The notes under the pieces are model-generated. The model worked only from the letters and a program-made list of their open reading frames with translations. It was not told where the DNA came from and ran no database searches. From Gordonia sp. ABSL11-1 (GTDB lineage: Bacteria > Actinomycetota > Actinomycetes > Mycobacteriales > Mycobacteriaceae): DNA of 64,000 nucleotides. This document shows positions 38,202 to 46,498 of this stretch, piece by piece. The translations under genes and the position numbers were made by a program. The stretch's first letter is position 1. Each line of letters begins with the position of its first letter. The stretch is from the NCBI RefSeq assembly GCF_030315685.1, contig NZ_JASXSI010000012.1, positions 112,208-176,207 on the forward strand. Reading direction: 5' to 3'.

Positions 38202-38645
38202 TCACGGGCGTGATCCCGAAGTGGGAGAGGCTGCGCAGTCGCCGCACAGACCCCAATAGATGACCTCGGCCTCATCGAGGACGAAACCGTGGTGGTCCGA
38301 CGGCGTGAGGCACGGTGCCTCGCCGACGGCACAGTCGACGTCGCCGATGATCCCGCAGGAGCGGCAGACGACGTGGTGATGGTTGTCGCCGACCCGGGAC
38401 TCGTAGCGGGCGACGTGCCCCGACGGTTGGATGCGACGCAGCAGGCCGGCCGTGCTCAGCGCACCGAGTACGTCGTAGACGGCCTGCCGTGACACATCCG
38501 GGAGCTCGGCGCGGACCGCGGTGATCACGGTCTCGGTATCGGCATGTGGATGGGCGTGCACCGCTTCTAGTACCGCGACCCGGGGACGGGTCACGCGCAG
38601 TGCGACAGATCGCAGCTGCTCGGCGTACTCGGGTGATGCGGACAC
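38202..38645 (-). CDS. furA: Fur-family peroxide/iron regulator (FurA)
   Basis: 147-residue Fur-family repressor. The DNA-binding domain contains LRVTRPRVAVLEAVHAHPHADTETV and DVSRQAVYDVLGALSTAGLLRR. Metal ligands appear in GDNHHHVVCRSCGIIGDVDC, the CxxC structural-zinc pair, with a second CGDC near the C-terminus. It sits directly upstream of katG, which FurA represses in mycobacteria. GTG 38645 is preferred because a CATACT -10 box ends 6 nt before it, giving a leaderless start as in mycobacterial furA; GTG 38660 is a 5-codon-longer alternative but overlaps that box. Confidence 0.92.
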   Translation of the reverse strand: MSASPEYAEQLRSVALRVTRPRVAVLEAVHAHPHADTETVITAVRAELPDVSRQAVYDVLGALSTAGLLRRIQPSGHVARYESRVGDNHHHVVCRSCGIIGDVDCAVGEAPCLTPSDHHGFVLDEAEVIYWGLCGDCAASPTSGSRP

Positions 38646-38651
38646 ACCAAC

Positions 38652-38679
38652 AGTATGCACACTTTTCTGGACTCAGTCC
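38652..38679 (-). promoter_or_regulatory. furA-katG promoter region: CATACT box and GGACT palindrome
   Basis: On the minus strand the -10-like CATACT occupies 38657-38652, 6 nt before GTG 38645. Upstream is the short palindrome GGACTCAGTCC (38669-38679), within an AT-richer patch (GAAAACTCTCAAAG). FurA proteins of mycobacteria autoregulate by binding next to such a promoter; the palindrome is a candidate part of that operator. Confidence 0.45.
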
Positions 38680-38771
38680 GGAAAACTCTCAAAGTGAGAC
38701 GAGAATTCTCTTCGGCGTCATGCTCTCGGCCCGGGAGGTGCGCCCGGGCGGGTTCCGGGACGGAGCCGGGG

Positions 38772-38999
38772 TCAGCCGTCGACGGCGGCGGCCGGATCGA
38801 TGCGGAAACCGACCTTGAGGGTCACCTGGGTGTGGGCGATGGCGCCGTCGACGACATGTCCGCGCGTCTCGGTGACCTCGAACCACTCCACGTTGCGTGT
38901 CGTCGCGGACACGCGGGCGATCGCGTTGGCGATGGCGGCGTCGGATCCGTCGGGGGAGGAGCCGACGACCTCGATGACTCGATATGTGTGCTCGCTCAT
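38772..38999 (-). CDS. Dodecin family flavin-binding protein
   Basis: 75-residue dodecin, a small protein that forms a hollow dodecamer storing flavins or CoA. The sequence follows the family closely: HTYRVIEVVGSSPDGSDAAI, IARVSATTRNVEWFEVTETRG with the flavin-stacking Trp, then HTQVTLKVGFRID. It is a single gene with its own ATG. Dodecins often accompany oxidative-stress or flavin-rich metabolism; it is divergent from nothing and stands downstream in position of furA. Confidence 0.93.
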   Translation of the reverse strand: MSEHTYRVIEVVGSSPDGSDAAIANAIARVSATTRNVEWFEVTETRGHVVDGAIAHTQVTLKVGFRIDPAAAVDG

Positions 39000-39090
39000 G
39001 ACTGCGATACTTCCACGGACACCGGCTACGCCGGGATGCTTTTGCGCAGAACGATGTCACGGTCGTGACCGACCGGAATCGGACATCGTC

Positions 39091-39987
39091 TCAGAGACGC
39101 ACGAAGGTCCGGGAGCCGGTGTCGGCGACCTGTCGATGCCGGATCAGCCGATCGAGATGCAGTTGCGCCGTCCGTCTCTCGACGGCGTCGACGAAGGGGA
39201 GCTCGACATGCGGTCGGTACACCAGGCGGTGTGCGGCGATCTCGGCGATCGTGCGTGGGCGGTCGAGGAATTCGAGCAGACGATCCTCGCGCCGATGGAT
39301 CACGCCTTCGAAGTCGGCGAGCCGGCGCCGGAAGTCCTGCGCGCCGTCGATGACCCCTTTCTGGTGGAACGTCCCGTACCACCGTGCATCGATACCGCGG
39401 ACTCGTGCGATGGACGCCAGGTAGTCGTCGACACTGCTGCCGACGTCCCCGTACATCGGTCCGAACGACGTGAGATCGATGTCGGCCACATAGAGGAATC
39501 CGGTCGGTTCGACGAGCACCCCGCAATGCCCGGCGGTGTGTCCGGGTAGATGCACGACCGTGGCGGTGACGTCGCCGAGGTCGAAGACGTGGCCGTCGCC
39601 GACCGCTCCCGCATCCGGGAAGCCGGGCGGAAGTCGGAACGTGTCGCCGATGTCCGCGGCGACGGCGGCCCGCTCGTCGGCGGTCAACCCGTAACCCTCG
39701 AGGAGGACCTCGAGGGAGCGGACGTCCTCGACGTCGGCATCGTGTGCGTACACCGCGCCGTCGAAATACTGCAGTCCCGCGATGTGGTCCTCGTGGGCGT
39801 GGCTGATCATGACCGCGTCGGCGCCGACCGGGTCGTGATCGATCTCCAGCGACGGATCGACGACGAGGTGGCCGTCCGGGCCGGTCACCACAACCGTGTT
39901 GCCGTACGGGAATGCCCCGCCGTGCATGCTTGCCAGCACAGTGACGGCGCCGAACCGGTCCTCACGCACTGTCTCGGCCATCGTCAT
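39091..39987 (-). CDS. MBL-fold metallo-hydrolase
   Basis: 298-residue metallo-beta-lactamase-fold protein. Metal-ligand motif HAHEDH (MISHAHEDHIAGLQYF), then HLPGHTAGHCGVLVEPTG with a third His, and the bridging Asp in LYVADIDLTSFGPMYG. The fold is followed by a 90-residue C-terminal extension with a winged-helix look (IAEIAAHRLVYRPHVEL, RRTAQLHLDRLIRHRQV), as in glyoxalase-II-like and lactonase-like enzymes. The substrate is not evident. Confidence 0.87.
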   Translation of the reverse strand: MTMAETVREDRFGAVTVLASMHGGAFPYGNTVVVTGPDGHLVVDPSLEIDHDPVGADAVMISHAHEDHIAGLQYFDGAVYAHDADVEDVRSLEVLLEGYGLTADERAAVAADIGDTFRLPPGFPDAGAVGDGHVFDLGDVTATVVHLPGHTAGHCGVLVEPTGFLYVADIDLTSFGPMYGDVGSSVDDYLASIARVRGIDARWYGTFHQKGVIDGAQDFRRRLADFEGVIHRREDRLLEFLDRPRTIAEIAAHRLVYRPHVELPFVDAVERRTAQLHLDRLIRHRQVADTGSRTFVRL

Positions 39988-40053
39988 GAGCTCTGCTTTA
40001 CTGCCCGCGATCCCACCGTGTCAATCGGTGGGTCGGACCAGCGACGTCGGGGA

Positions 40054-40674
40054 TCACGCCACGGCGAGTAGGACGCCGACGGCGATGAAGAGCACGCCGC
40101 ACACGCGGTTGAGGATGCGTTGTCCGTGCTCGCCGCTACTCACGCGGCGGAATCCACGGGCGACGACCGCGAAGAAGAACCACATGACCACGATGTCGAC
40201 CACGATGATCGTGGCCGCGATGACCGCATACTGTCCGAGAAGAGACCGGTCGGTGTGCACGAAACCCGGGATGAACGCGAGCAGGAAGACGATTGCCTTG
40301 GGGTTGAGCAGGTTCATCCACACACCCCGCGCGAACACCGACCGTCAGGATTCGCCGGCGAGCGCGGCCACGGATTCGTCGGACAGATCGGGGCGTCGGA
40401 AGAATTGCCGGATGCCCAGATAGACGAGGTACGCGGCGCCCAGGTAGCGGATCACCGCGAATGCGTTGGGGGACTTGGCGATCACCACTCCCAGCCCTGC
40501 CGCGACGACGAGAAGCTGGATCATCAACGCCGCCTGCTGGCCCAGCACTCCCCAGATCGCCCGTCGGAAGCCGGCATTGAGTGCATTGCTCATCGTGTTG
40601 ATGGCGCCCGCGCCCGGGGTGAAGCTGATGACGAGGCAGGCGGTCAGCAACGCCCACCAGGTGGAGATCTGCAC
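40054..40674 (-). pseudogene. LysE-family exporter interrupted by an in-frame TGA
   Basis: Amino-acid/homoserine-lactone exporter of the LysE/RhtB family, about 205 residues from GTG 40674 (VQISTWWALLTACLVISFTPGAGAINTM). It has the normal helices, including the family PGP-like TPGAGA segment and GVWMNLLNPKAIVFLLAFIPGF. A single TGA at 40345-40347 separates the two halves in the same frame: ALAGES-stop-RSVFARGVWMNLL. The codon expected there is arginine, and CGA to TGA is a simple C-to-T change. Without it the gene would be whole. Pseudogene by one nonsense mutation, or a sequence error. Confidence 0.85.
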
Positions 40675-40748
40675 GTGTCGACACAAGTGAGGCCCTTGTC
40701 TGTGGTGGTCATAGGCGTCGTAGGCTCGAGGAAACCTCAGGAGGTCAG

Positions 40749-41549
40749 ATGAGCGATGCCGGTGAGACGCGCGTGGACTGGTCGTCGGAGAGTGTGCTCC
40801 GTGAGTCCGCACGCTGGCGCTCGTCGTGGCATCCGCCGGGATCGCGGTATGTGGTGGTCGACGGTTTCGAGTTCTACGAGCAGGATGGCGAGGCGATTCT
40901 GCTCAACTATCTCGGGCCCTCTGCCGAGCCCCGGGCGATCGTCGGGCAGGCACTGGCCATCGCCGAGGAACGTGGTGCACACTGTGCACTCGTGACGATC
41001 GGCCCGGGCCCTCTCGCGGGTCTCGCCATGGACGATCTCGTCGCCTTGCGCGCCGAGACGGTTGCCGTGATCGACGTGGTGGCCGCCGAGATCTCGGGGG
41101 CGGGCTCTTCGCGCATCTCTGTTCCGCCGGAAGTGCTCTCGCGCAAGGCCATCGACGATGCCGGCCTCGCCGAGTTCGACCGGATCTCGCGGCTGGCATG
41201 GGGATTCGCGCCGCCCGTGCTGCAGGATCCGGCGTCGGCGAAGGACGACGACGAGGAGCCGGGCATGTTCGTCGCGACCTGCTCGGGAGCGCCGGCCGGT
41301 GCCGGTGGCTATTCACTGGCAGGTGAGGTGGCCCGGATGTGGGGTGCCGCGGTCCTGCCCGACTTCCGCCGACGCGGTGTGTATCGCGGTTTGATCGCCG
41401 CCAGGCTCCGGGATGCCGCCGAACGTGGCGCGACGCTCGCGCTCGTTCACGCCGAACAGACCTCGTCTCCGATTCTGCAGGGTCTCGGCTTTTCCAAGGT
41501 CGGCGAACGGCGCCGAGTCCGGATCGCGACAGGCCAGGCCGTTCGATGA
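40749..41549 (+). CDS. GNAT-family N-acetyltransferase
   Basis: 266-residue protein with the acetyl-CoA-binding GNAT fold at the C-terminus: AGGYSLAGEVARMWGAAVLPDFRRRGVYRGLIAARLRDAAERGA, in which the RRRGVYRG turn is motif A. ALVHAEQTSSPILQGLGFSKVGERRRVRIA is motif B. The N-terminal 130 residues are a second, degenerate GNAT-like or regulatory domain. The acceptor is unknown. The stop overlaps the coiled-coil gene's ATG (ATGA), so the two are translationally coupled. Confidence 0.87.
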   Translation: MSDAGETRVDWSSESVLRESARWRSSWHPPGSRYVVVDGFEFYEQDGEAILLNYLGPSAEPRAIVGQALAIAEERGAHCALVTIGPGPLAGLAMDDLVALRAETVAVIDVVAAEISGAGSSRISVPPEVLSRKAIDDAGLAEFDRISRLAWGFAPPVLQDPASAKDDDEEPGMFVATCSGAPAGAGGYSLAGEVARMWGAAVLPDFRRRGVYRGLIAARLRDAAERGATLALVHAEQTSSPILQGLGFSKVGERRRVRIATGQAVR

Positions 41550-42451
41550 CAAATCTCGATGATGCAACCGACGAACTGTATGGTGTGCTCCCGGCCGAGT
41601 TCGTCGCCCGGCGGGCGGCCATCGTCAAGCGGGCCAAGGCCGTCGGCGATCGCGACCTTGCCCGAGAGGTGACGGCGCTGCGCCGTCCGACTCAGGGCGC
41701 ATGGGCGATCAACCAGTGGACCCGTCGGGAACCGGACGGGGTGTCGGCAGTCCTCGACCTCGGTGCGGAGATGGTCAATGCGCAACGAACGTCGTCTGCC
41801 GACCGGCTGCGAGAATTGTCCGCCCGCAGGCAGGAACTCGTCGCCGAGTCGTCGGCCCAGGTGGCCGCGGTGGCGGCCGAGCTCGGATCGACGTTGTCGG
41901 CGAACGCGATCCGCGAGGTCACCCAATCGTTGCGGGCCGCCGTCGCCGACTCTGCTGTCGCCGAGGACCTGCGGCGCGGGCGCCTGGTCGCCGCCGTCGA
42001 GTACAGCGGATTCGGTCCAGCCGGCGTCTTCGTCGTCCCCGATCCGCAACCGTTCGGTGACATCTCAGGCGAGACGACGGCGACTCCGGACGGCAGCGGG
42101 ACCACCGATGACGCCGGCCCCCCGTCCGGCTCGCAGCCGAGCACCGACGCGGAGATCGCTGCGGCGCGGGCGTCACTGGCGGATGCGGAGACGGCCGAAC
42201 AGGCTGCTCGCCACGCCGTGGAGGAGCGCGATCGCGAGCTCGCCTCCGCTCGAGAACGTGCGCAGGTGCTGTCCGGCGAGATCAACGAACTGCGTGCCGA
42301 ACTCGCGCGTCGTGAGACCGAGCTGCGCTTCGCGCAACGTCAGGCCGAGGTCGCCGCATCCGAACAGGCAAGCGCGGCAGAGGCTCTCGCACGTGCGCAC
42401 GAAGGTCTCGAGGCCGCGCGAACACGCCTCGACGCTGTTGAGCGTCCCTAG
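41546..42451 (+). CDS. Coiled-coil protein of unknown function, coupled to a GNAT gene
   Basis: 301-residue, highly charged protein. The N-terminal helical part (LPAEFVARRAAIVKRAKAVGDRDLAREVTALRRPTQGAWAIN) is typical of a conserved actinobacterial hypothetical. After a flexible linker (TTATPDGSGTTDDAGPPSGS) a long heptad coiled coil fills residues about 210-301 (ASLADAETAEQAARHAVEERDRELASARERAQ). It has no signal peptide or membrane helix. ATG 41546 overlaps the GNAT stop. Function unknown; it may be a partner or target of the acetyltransferase. Confidence 0.8.
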   Translation: MTNLDDATDELYGVLPAEFVARRAAIVKRAKAVGDRDLAREVTALRRPTQGAWAINQWTRREPDGVSAVLDLGAEMVNAQRTSSADRLRELSARRQELVAESSAQVAAVAAELGSTLSANAIREVTQSLRAAVADSAVAEDLRRGRLVAAVEYSGFGPAGVFVVPDPQPFGDISGETTATPDGSGTTDDAGPPSGSQPSTDAEIAAARASLADAETAEQAARHAVEERDRELASARERAQVLSGEINELRAELARRETELRFAQRQAEVAASEQASAAEALARAHEGLEAARTRLDAVERP

Positions 42452-42462
42452 CCGACGCGGAC

Positions 42463-43050
42463 TCAATCGGCCCGAGTCGACAGGATCTTGATCTCGAACA
42501 CCAGGGTGTCGCCCTTCTGGATGCCCGCATCGGGCATGCCGTCCGGGTATCCGTCCTCCGGCGACATCGCGACCGCCACGGTCGAGCCGACCTTCTGGCC
42601 CGAGATGGCCTTCTTGAATCCCGTGACCACACCGTCGAGCGGGAATTCCGCGGGTGCACCGCGCTCGTAACTGCTGTCGAAGACCTTGGCGTCACGCCCG
42701 TCGACGCCGAGATAGCAGACCGAGACCGTCGACGTGTCGCCGACGACCGGTCCGGTCCCTTCCTTCAGGGTCTTGACCTGCGTGGTGGCGACCGAGAACG
42801 GTGTGGTGACGTCGATGCGCGGAGCGGCGCCCTCGGTGGAACCCGTGACCGCCACCTTTCCGGTCTGGCCCTGGTACTCCCATTCGGATGCGACATCCGA
42901 CGACGGCGCCGCGGTGGGGCACCTCGTGGTGGAGGGGGGCGTCGATTCGCCACCCGAGGTCGACTCCGACGAGGACTCGGTGGAGCCGCATGCGGACAAC
43001 GTCATCGCGACCACGACGGCCGACAACAGGACACCACGACGAGAGTTCAT
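42463..43050 (-). CDS. FKBP-type peptidyl-prolyl isomerase lipoprotein
   Basis: 195-residue secreted lipoprotein with a FKBP prolyl cis-trans isomerase domain. Signal peptide MNSRRGVLLSAVVVAMTLSAC with lipobox LSAC; then a Ser/Thr-rich tether. The FKBP core includes GTGPVVGDTSTVSVCYLGV, FDSSYERGAPAEFPLDGVVTGFKKAISGQKVGS (the VIxGW-like block with F in place of W) and PEDGYPDGMPDAGIQKGDTLVFEIKIL. It likely assists folding of exported proteins at the membrane. Confidence 0.9.
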   Translation of the reverse strand: MNSRRGVLLSAVVVAMTLSACGSTESSSESTSGGESTPPSTTRCPTAAPSSDVASEWEYQGQTGKVAVTGSTEGAAPRIDVTTPFSVATTQVKTLKEGTGPVVGDTSTVSVCYLGVDGRDAKVFDSSYERGAPAEFPLDGVVTGFKKAISGQKVGSTVAVAMSPEDGYPDGMPDAGIQKGDTLVFEIKILSTRAD

Positions 43051-43187
43051 CAGGTCAACCTACCGAAGTGTCCATATTCTCCGATAACGGACGCCAATTG
43101 TCCGCGAGACCTGCGAATCTGTGAACGTGACATGGCGTTCGCTCTGTGACTCACGGATGCGGACCGACGACCGACCGAGGAGTGGTG

Positions 43188-43625
43188 ATGGCGTGCGAGA
43201 TCCAGGTGACATTCGACTGCGGGGACCCTGCGGCGCTGGCGGGGTTCTGGGCAGATGTCCTCGATTACCGGATTCAGAGTCCTCCGCCCGGATTCGATTC
43301 GTGGGATGCCGCGTTGGAGGCGATGAACGTCCCACCCGAGCGCCGCAACGATGCATCGGCGCTCGTCGATCCGGCCGGGGCGGGGCCCCGTCTGTTCTTC
43401 CAGCGCGTACCCGAGGGCAAGAGCGCGAAGAACCGGGTGCACCTCGACGTGCGCGCTGCGCCGGGCGCTGTCGGTGAGGAGCGGATGGCGGCTCTGGAGG
43501 CGGAATGCGCGAGGCTGGTCGATCTCGGGGCCACTCGAGAGGCTCGCCATGAGCCTGATCCGCCGCTGCAGGCGGGGCACATCGTGATGCGGGATCCCGA
43601 AGGCAACGAATTCTGCCTCGACTGA
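43188..43625 (+). CDS. VOC-family (glyoxalase-like) protein
   Basis: 145-residue vicinal-oxygen-chelate protein. It follows the two-module glyoxalase-like layout: EIQVTFDCGDPAALAGFWADVLDY at the start and HIVMRDPEGNEFCLD at the end, the latter carrying the usual glutamate. The ATG at 43188 has GAGGAG upstream; the GTG directly before it is an alternative. Common in actinobacteria as a stand-alone gene; substrate unknown. Confidence 0.87.
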   Translation: MACEIQVTFDCGDPAALAGFWADVLDYRIQSPPPGFDSWDAALEAMNVPPERRNDASALVDPAGAGPRLFFQRVPEGKSAKNRVHLDVRAAPGAVGEERMAALEAECARLVDLGATREARHEPDPPLQAGHIVMRDPEGNEFCLD

Positions 43626-43645
43626 CCGCCCGGCCGACTGCGGGT

Positions 43646-44200
43646 TCAGCGCAACGACAGCGATGAGTCGCGTTCGAGCACGAAGAAGTACGGCGCCTCG
43701 ACGCCTTTGAGATCCATGGTTCCGATGACGGCGTCGTCGGACAGGCGGCGGAACACGTCGTCGATCGGCAGCTGGTCGTACATCATCGTCGCGGTGTCGA
43801 CGCCGCGGAACCGCGTGGTGCGCAGCCGGGCGCGCGACGTCCTCGTCTGTGAGAGCAGCCGCGCCGCGGCGATCGGCCGCGCGAACGAATGGTTCTTGAC
43901 CTGCGGCACACGTCGCGCAAGCGGCACGCCGCTGAACGCGATGGTCGGGTTCATCGCCCACAGTGCGTTGCCGTCGCGCGTGCGGAACAACAGCGGATGA
44001 ACGGTCTCGGCGTCCACGAACTGCTTGCCCCACCATCCGCTGGCGACGAGCAGTCCGTCCATCGGGTGCCCGGTCGGCAGCTCGGTGCCGCGCCACGTGC
44101 CGATCATGAAGTCGGCATCGACGGCGGCGGAGGAGTCGAACAGGTCGAAGGCCTCCGAAGCGGTCGTCGGCACCGTGGAGATGTTCTCGGGCAGCGTCAT
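43646..44200 (-). CDS. DUF4334/GXWXG-domain protein
   Basis: 184-residue protein. The GXWXG motif is GTWRGTELPTGHPMDG (residues about 34-49), followed by the DUF4334 domain (VDTATMMYDQLPIDDVFRRLSDDAVIGTMDLKG, then FFVLERD). No function has been proven for this family. It is separated from ilvD by 48 bp on the same strand and may be co-transcribed with it. Confidence 0.87.
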   Translation of the reverse strand: MTLPENISTVPTTASEAFDLFDSSAAVDADFMIGTWRGTELPTGHPMDGLLVASGWWGKQFVDAETVHPLLFRTRDGNALWAMNPTIAFSGVPLARRVPQVKNHSFARPIAAARLLSQTRTSRARLRTTRFRGVDTATMMYDQLPIDDVFRRLSDDAVIGTMDLKGVEAPYFFVLERDSSLSLR

Positions 44201-44248
44201 GGCCGTCAGGATACGTGCGGTGTCGGATGCCCGAGCCGGACGGCGGGA

Positions 44249-45964
44249 TCAGCGACACACCGCGCCCTGCGAGGCCGACGTCACGAGCTTGGCGTACTTG
44301 GCCAGCACGCCGCGCGTGTAGCGCGGCGGCAACGGAGCGAAATCCTGTGCGCGCGCATCGAGTTCGTCGTCTTCCACAAGCAGGTCGAGGGTCCCGCTGC
44401 CGACATCGAGGCGGATGCGGTCACCATCGCGCACCAGCGCGATGGGCCCGCCGTCGACGGCCTCGGGTGCGACATGACCGACGCACAGTCCGGTGGTACC
44501 GCCCGAGAAGCGGCCGTCGGTCATCAGCAGGACGTCCTTGCCCAGTCCGGCGCCCTTGATCGCGCCGGTGATGGCCAGCATCTCCCGCATCCCGGGACCG
44601 CCCTTCGGTCCCTCGTAGCGGATGACCACCACATCACCGGCGGTGATCGTGCCGTCTTCGAGAGCGTCCATCGCGGCCCGTTCACGATCGAAAACCCGTG
44701 CCACACCTTCGAACACGTCGGAGTCGAAACCCGCCGACTTCACCACGGCACCCTCCGGGGCCAGGGAACCCTTCAGGATGGTGATCCCGCCCGTCGGGTG
44801 GATGGGCGATTTCGTGGCGCGCAGCACCTGACCGTCGGGATCCGGAGGCGCGATGTGCGCCAGGTTCTCGGCGACGGTCGATCCGGTCACCGTCAGGCAG
44901 TCCCCGTGCAGCAGGCCGGCGCCGAGCAGAGCCTTCATCACCACCGGCACACCGCCGATTCGATCGACGTCGGTCATCACGTGCCGACCGAACGGTTTCA
45001 CGTCGGCGAGATGAGGGACGCGCGCGCCGACGCTGATGAAGTCGTCGAGCGACAACTCGACCTCTGCCTCGTTGGCGATCGCGAGCAGGTGCAGAACCGC
45101 GTTCGTGGAGCCGCCGAACGCCATCACCACTGCGATCGCGTTCTCGAATGCCTCGCGGGTCATGATGTCGCGCGCGGTGATCCCGCGCCGCAGCATCTCG
45201 ACGACCGCGGCACCGCTCTGTCGGGCGAACTGATCACGACGCTTGTCCGGAGCCGGGGGAGCGGCGCTGCCCGGAATCGACATCCCGAGCGCTTCGGCAG
45301 CACTTGCCATCGTGTTCGCGGTGTACATGCCTCCGCATGCACCCTCGCCGGGGCAGATGGCGCGTTCGATGGTGTCGACGTCCTCGCGGCTCATCAGCCC
45401 GCGCGAGCACGCGCCGACCGCCTCGAATGCGTCGATGATCGTCACCTGACGCTCCGAGCCGTCCGACAGCGTCGCATAACCCGGCAGGGTCGACCCCGCG
45501 TACAGGAACACCGAGGCGAGGTCGAGTCGTGCGGCTGCCATGAGCATTCCGGGCAGCGACTTGTCGCAGCCGGCGAGCAGCACGGATCCGTCGAGCCGCT
45601 CGGCACTCATGACGGTCTCCACGCTGTCGGCGATCACCTCCCGCGACACCAGCGAGAAATGCATGCCCTCATGTCCCATCGAGATGCCGTCGGAGACGGA
45701 GATGGTGCCGAACTCGAGGGGATACCCGCCACCTTGATGGACACCCTCCTTGACCGCCTTGGCCAGCCGGTCGAGCGAGAGGTTGCACGGAGTGATCTCG
45801 TTCCAGGACGAACCGACCCCGATCTGTGGCTTGACCCAGTCGTCGTCGCCCATGCCGACCGCCCGGAGCATGCCGCGCGCGGCGGTCTTCTCCAGACCGT
45901 CCGTGACGTCGCGACTGCGGGGCTTGATGTCGATGTCGGTACCGGACTGTGTGCGGTTGGTCAT
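44249..45964 (-). CDS. ilvD: Dihydroxy-acid dehydratase
   Basis: 571-residue IlvD/Edd-family enzyme that dehydrates dihydroxy acids in valine, leucine and isoleucine synthesis. The [2Fe-2S] cysteines appear in [32 protein letters not shown] and [31 protein letters not shown]. The C-terminal [21 protein letters not shown] holds the active-site Ser. Length and domain order are normal. No ilvBNC genes are nearby. A DUF4334 gene follows on the same strand. Confidence 0.96.
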   Translation of the reverse strand: MTNRTQSGTDIDIKPRSRDVTDGLEKTAARGMLRAVGMGDDDWVKPQIGVGSSWNEITPCNLSLDRLAKAVKEGVHQGGGYPLEFGTISVSDGISMGHEGMHFSLVSREVIADSVETVMSAERLDGSVLLAGCDKSLPGMLMAAARLDLASVFLYAGSTLPGYATLSDGSERQVTIIDAFEAVGACSRGLMSREDVDTIERAICPGEGACGGMYTANTMASAAEALGMSIPGSAAPPAPDKRRDQFARQSGAAVVEMLRRGITARDIMTREAFENAIAVVMAFGGSTNAVLHLLAIANEAEVELSLDDFISVGARVPHLADVKPFGRHVMTDVDRIGGVPVVMKALLGAGLLHGDCLTVTGSTVAENLAHIAPPDPDGQVLRATKSPIHPTGGITILKGSLAPEGAVVKSAGFDSDVFEGVARVFDRERAAMDALEDGTITAGDVVVIRYEGPKGGPGMREMLAITGAIKGAGLGKDVLLMTDGRFSGGTTGLCVGHVAPEAVDGGPIALVRDGDRIRLDVGSGTLDLLVEDDELDARAQDFAPLPPRYTRGVLAKYAKLVTSASQGAVCR

Positions 45965-46498
45965 GAGGGCCAGACTATCGCTCCGGGAACCGGCGCCGGT
46001 CGAGTCGACGAGTGGTCGGCGTTGCCCGCCCAGAAGCGGCGCATGTTGCCGTGCCGGGCCCGACTACTCCGTCTCAGGTCCCGCGAGGGGTGCGGACGCT
46101 CGCCGGCTCGCTCAGCGGGAACCCTTGCGAGCCATGTCTCCCACTTGCTGTCCCAGTTGACACCACAGCGCGAGGCCACATCGACCAGCTCTTCGGGCGA
46201 CCTCTGAGGTGTCAACTGAGACATGCCCGTCGCGCGACACCAGACCGTCCAGATATGCGCTCCCGCATGTGCGTCCTGCCTGATCAACCCTGGTGAGGTG
46301 CGAGCGCAGTCTCCGAACCGTTCCCTGAGGTGCGAGCGCAGCGAGCCTCGAAGGGTCACCACCGCACCAGGACCACTGCGAGTCGCGAAGGCCGCGTCAG
46401 ACGAGATGGTTGCAGGTGCACGCATGATCGATGCCCGAACTTCTCGGCGCGTCGTCGGGCAGCTGGTGCGATGTCGGCCGCCGGAGGGGGCGGATCGG
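45965..46498. other. 534-bp intergenic stretch between ilvD and the YbdK-like gene
   Basis: No well supported gene. A minus-strand open frame from ATG 46224 to 45961 (87 codons, beginning MSQLTPQRSPEELVDVASRC) overlaps the ilvD start by a few bases and has no recognised family; its second half looks non-coding. The stretch also contains a pair of 16-bp direct repeats at 46294 and 46326. Confidence 0.5.
46294..46341. repeat. 16-bp direct repeat TGAGGTGCGAGCGCAG, two copies
   Basis: The unit occurs at 46294-46309 and 46326-46341. The second copy continues as CGAGCCTCGAAGGGT. Stretches such as GAGGTGCGAGC-GCGAGCCTCGAAGGG are common between genes of this group as far as I know, so this may be a dispersed intergenic repeat. 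Confidence 0.6.

Noticed and set aside
40345..40347. TGA in the LysE gene read as selenocysteine or recoding
   Set aside because: The residue expected at this place is arginine, no SECIS-like hairpin is evident, and selenocysteine in LysE exporters is unknown to me. A nonsense mutation is simpler.
43889..46207. 772-codon plus-strand ORF opposite the DUF4334 gene and ilvD
   Set aside because: Shadow of two certain minus-strand genes.
45961..46224. 87-codon minus-strand ORF starting MSQLTPQRSPEELVDVASRC
   Set aside because: It overlaps the ilvD start, shows no family, and its second half reads like frame noise. Kept only as a note on the intergenic region.
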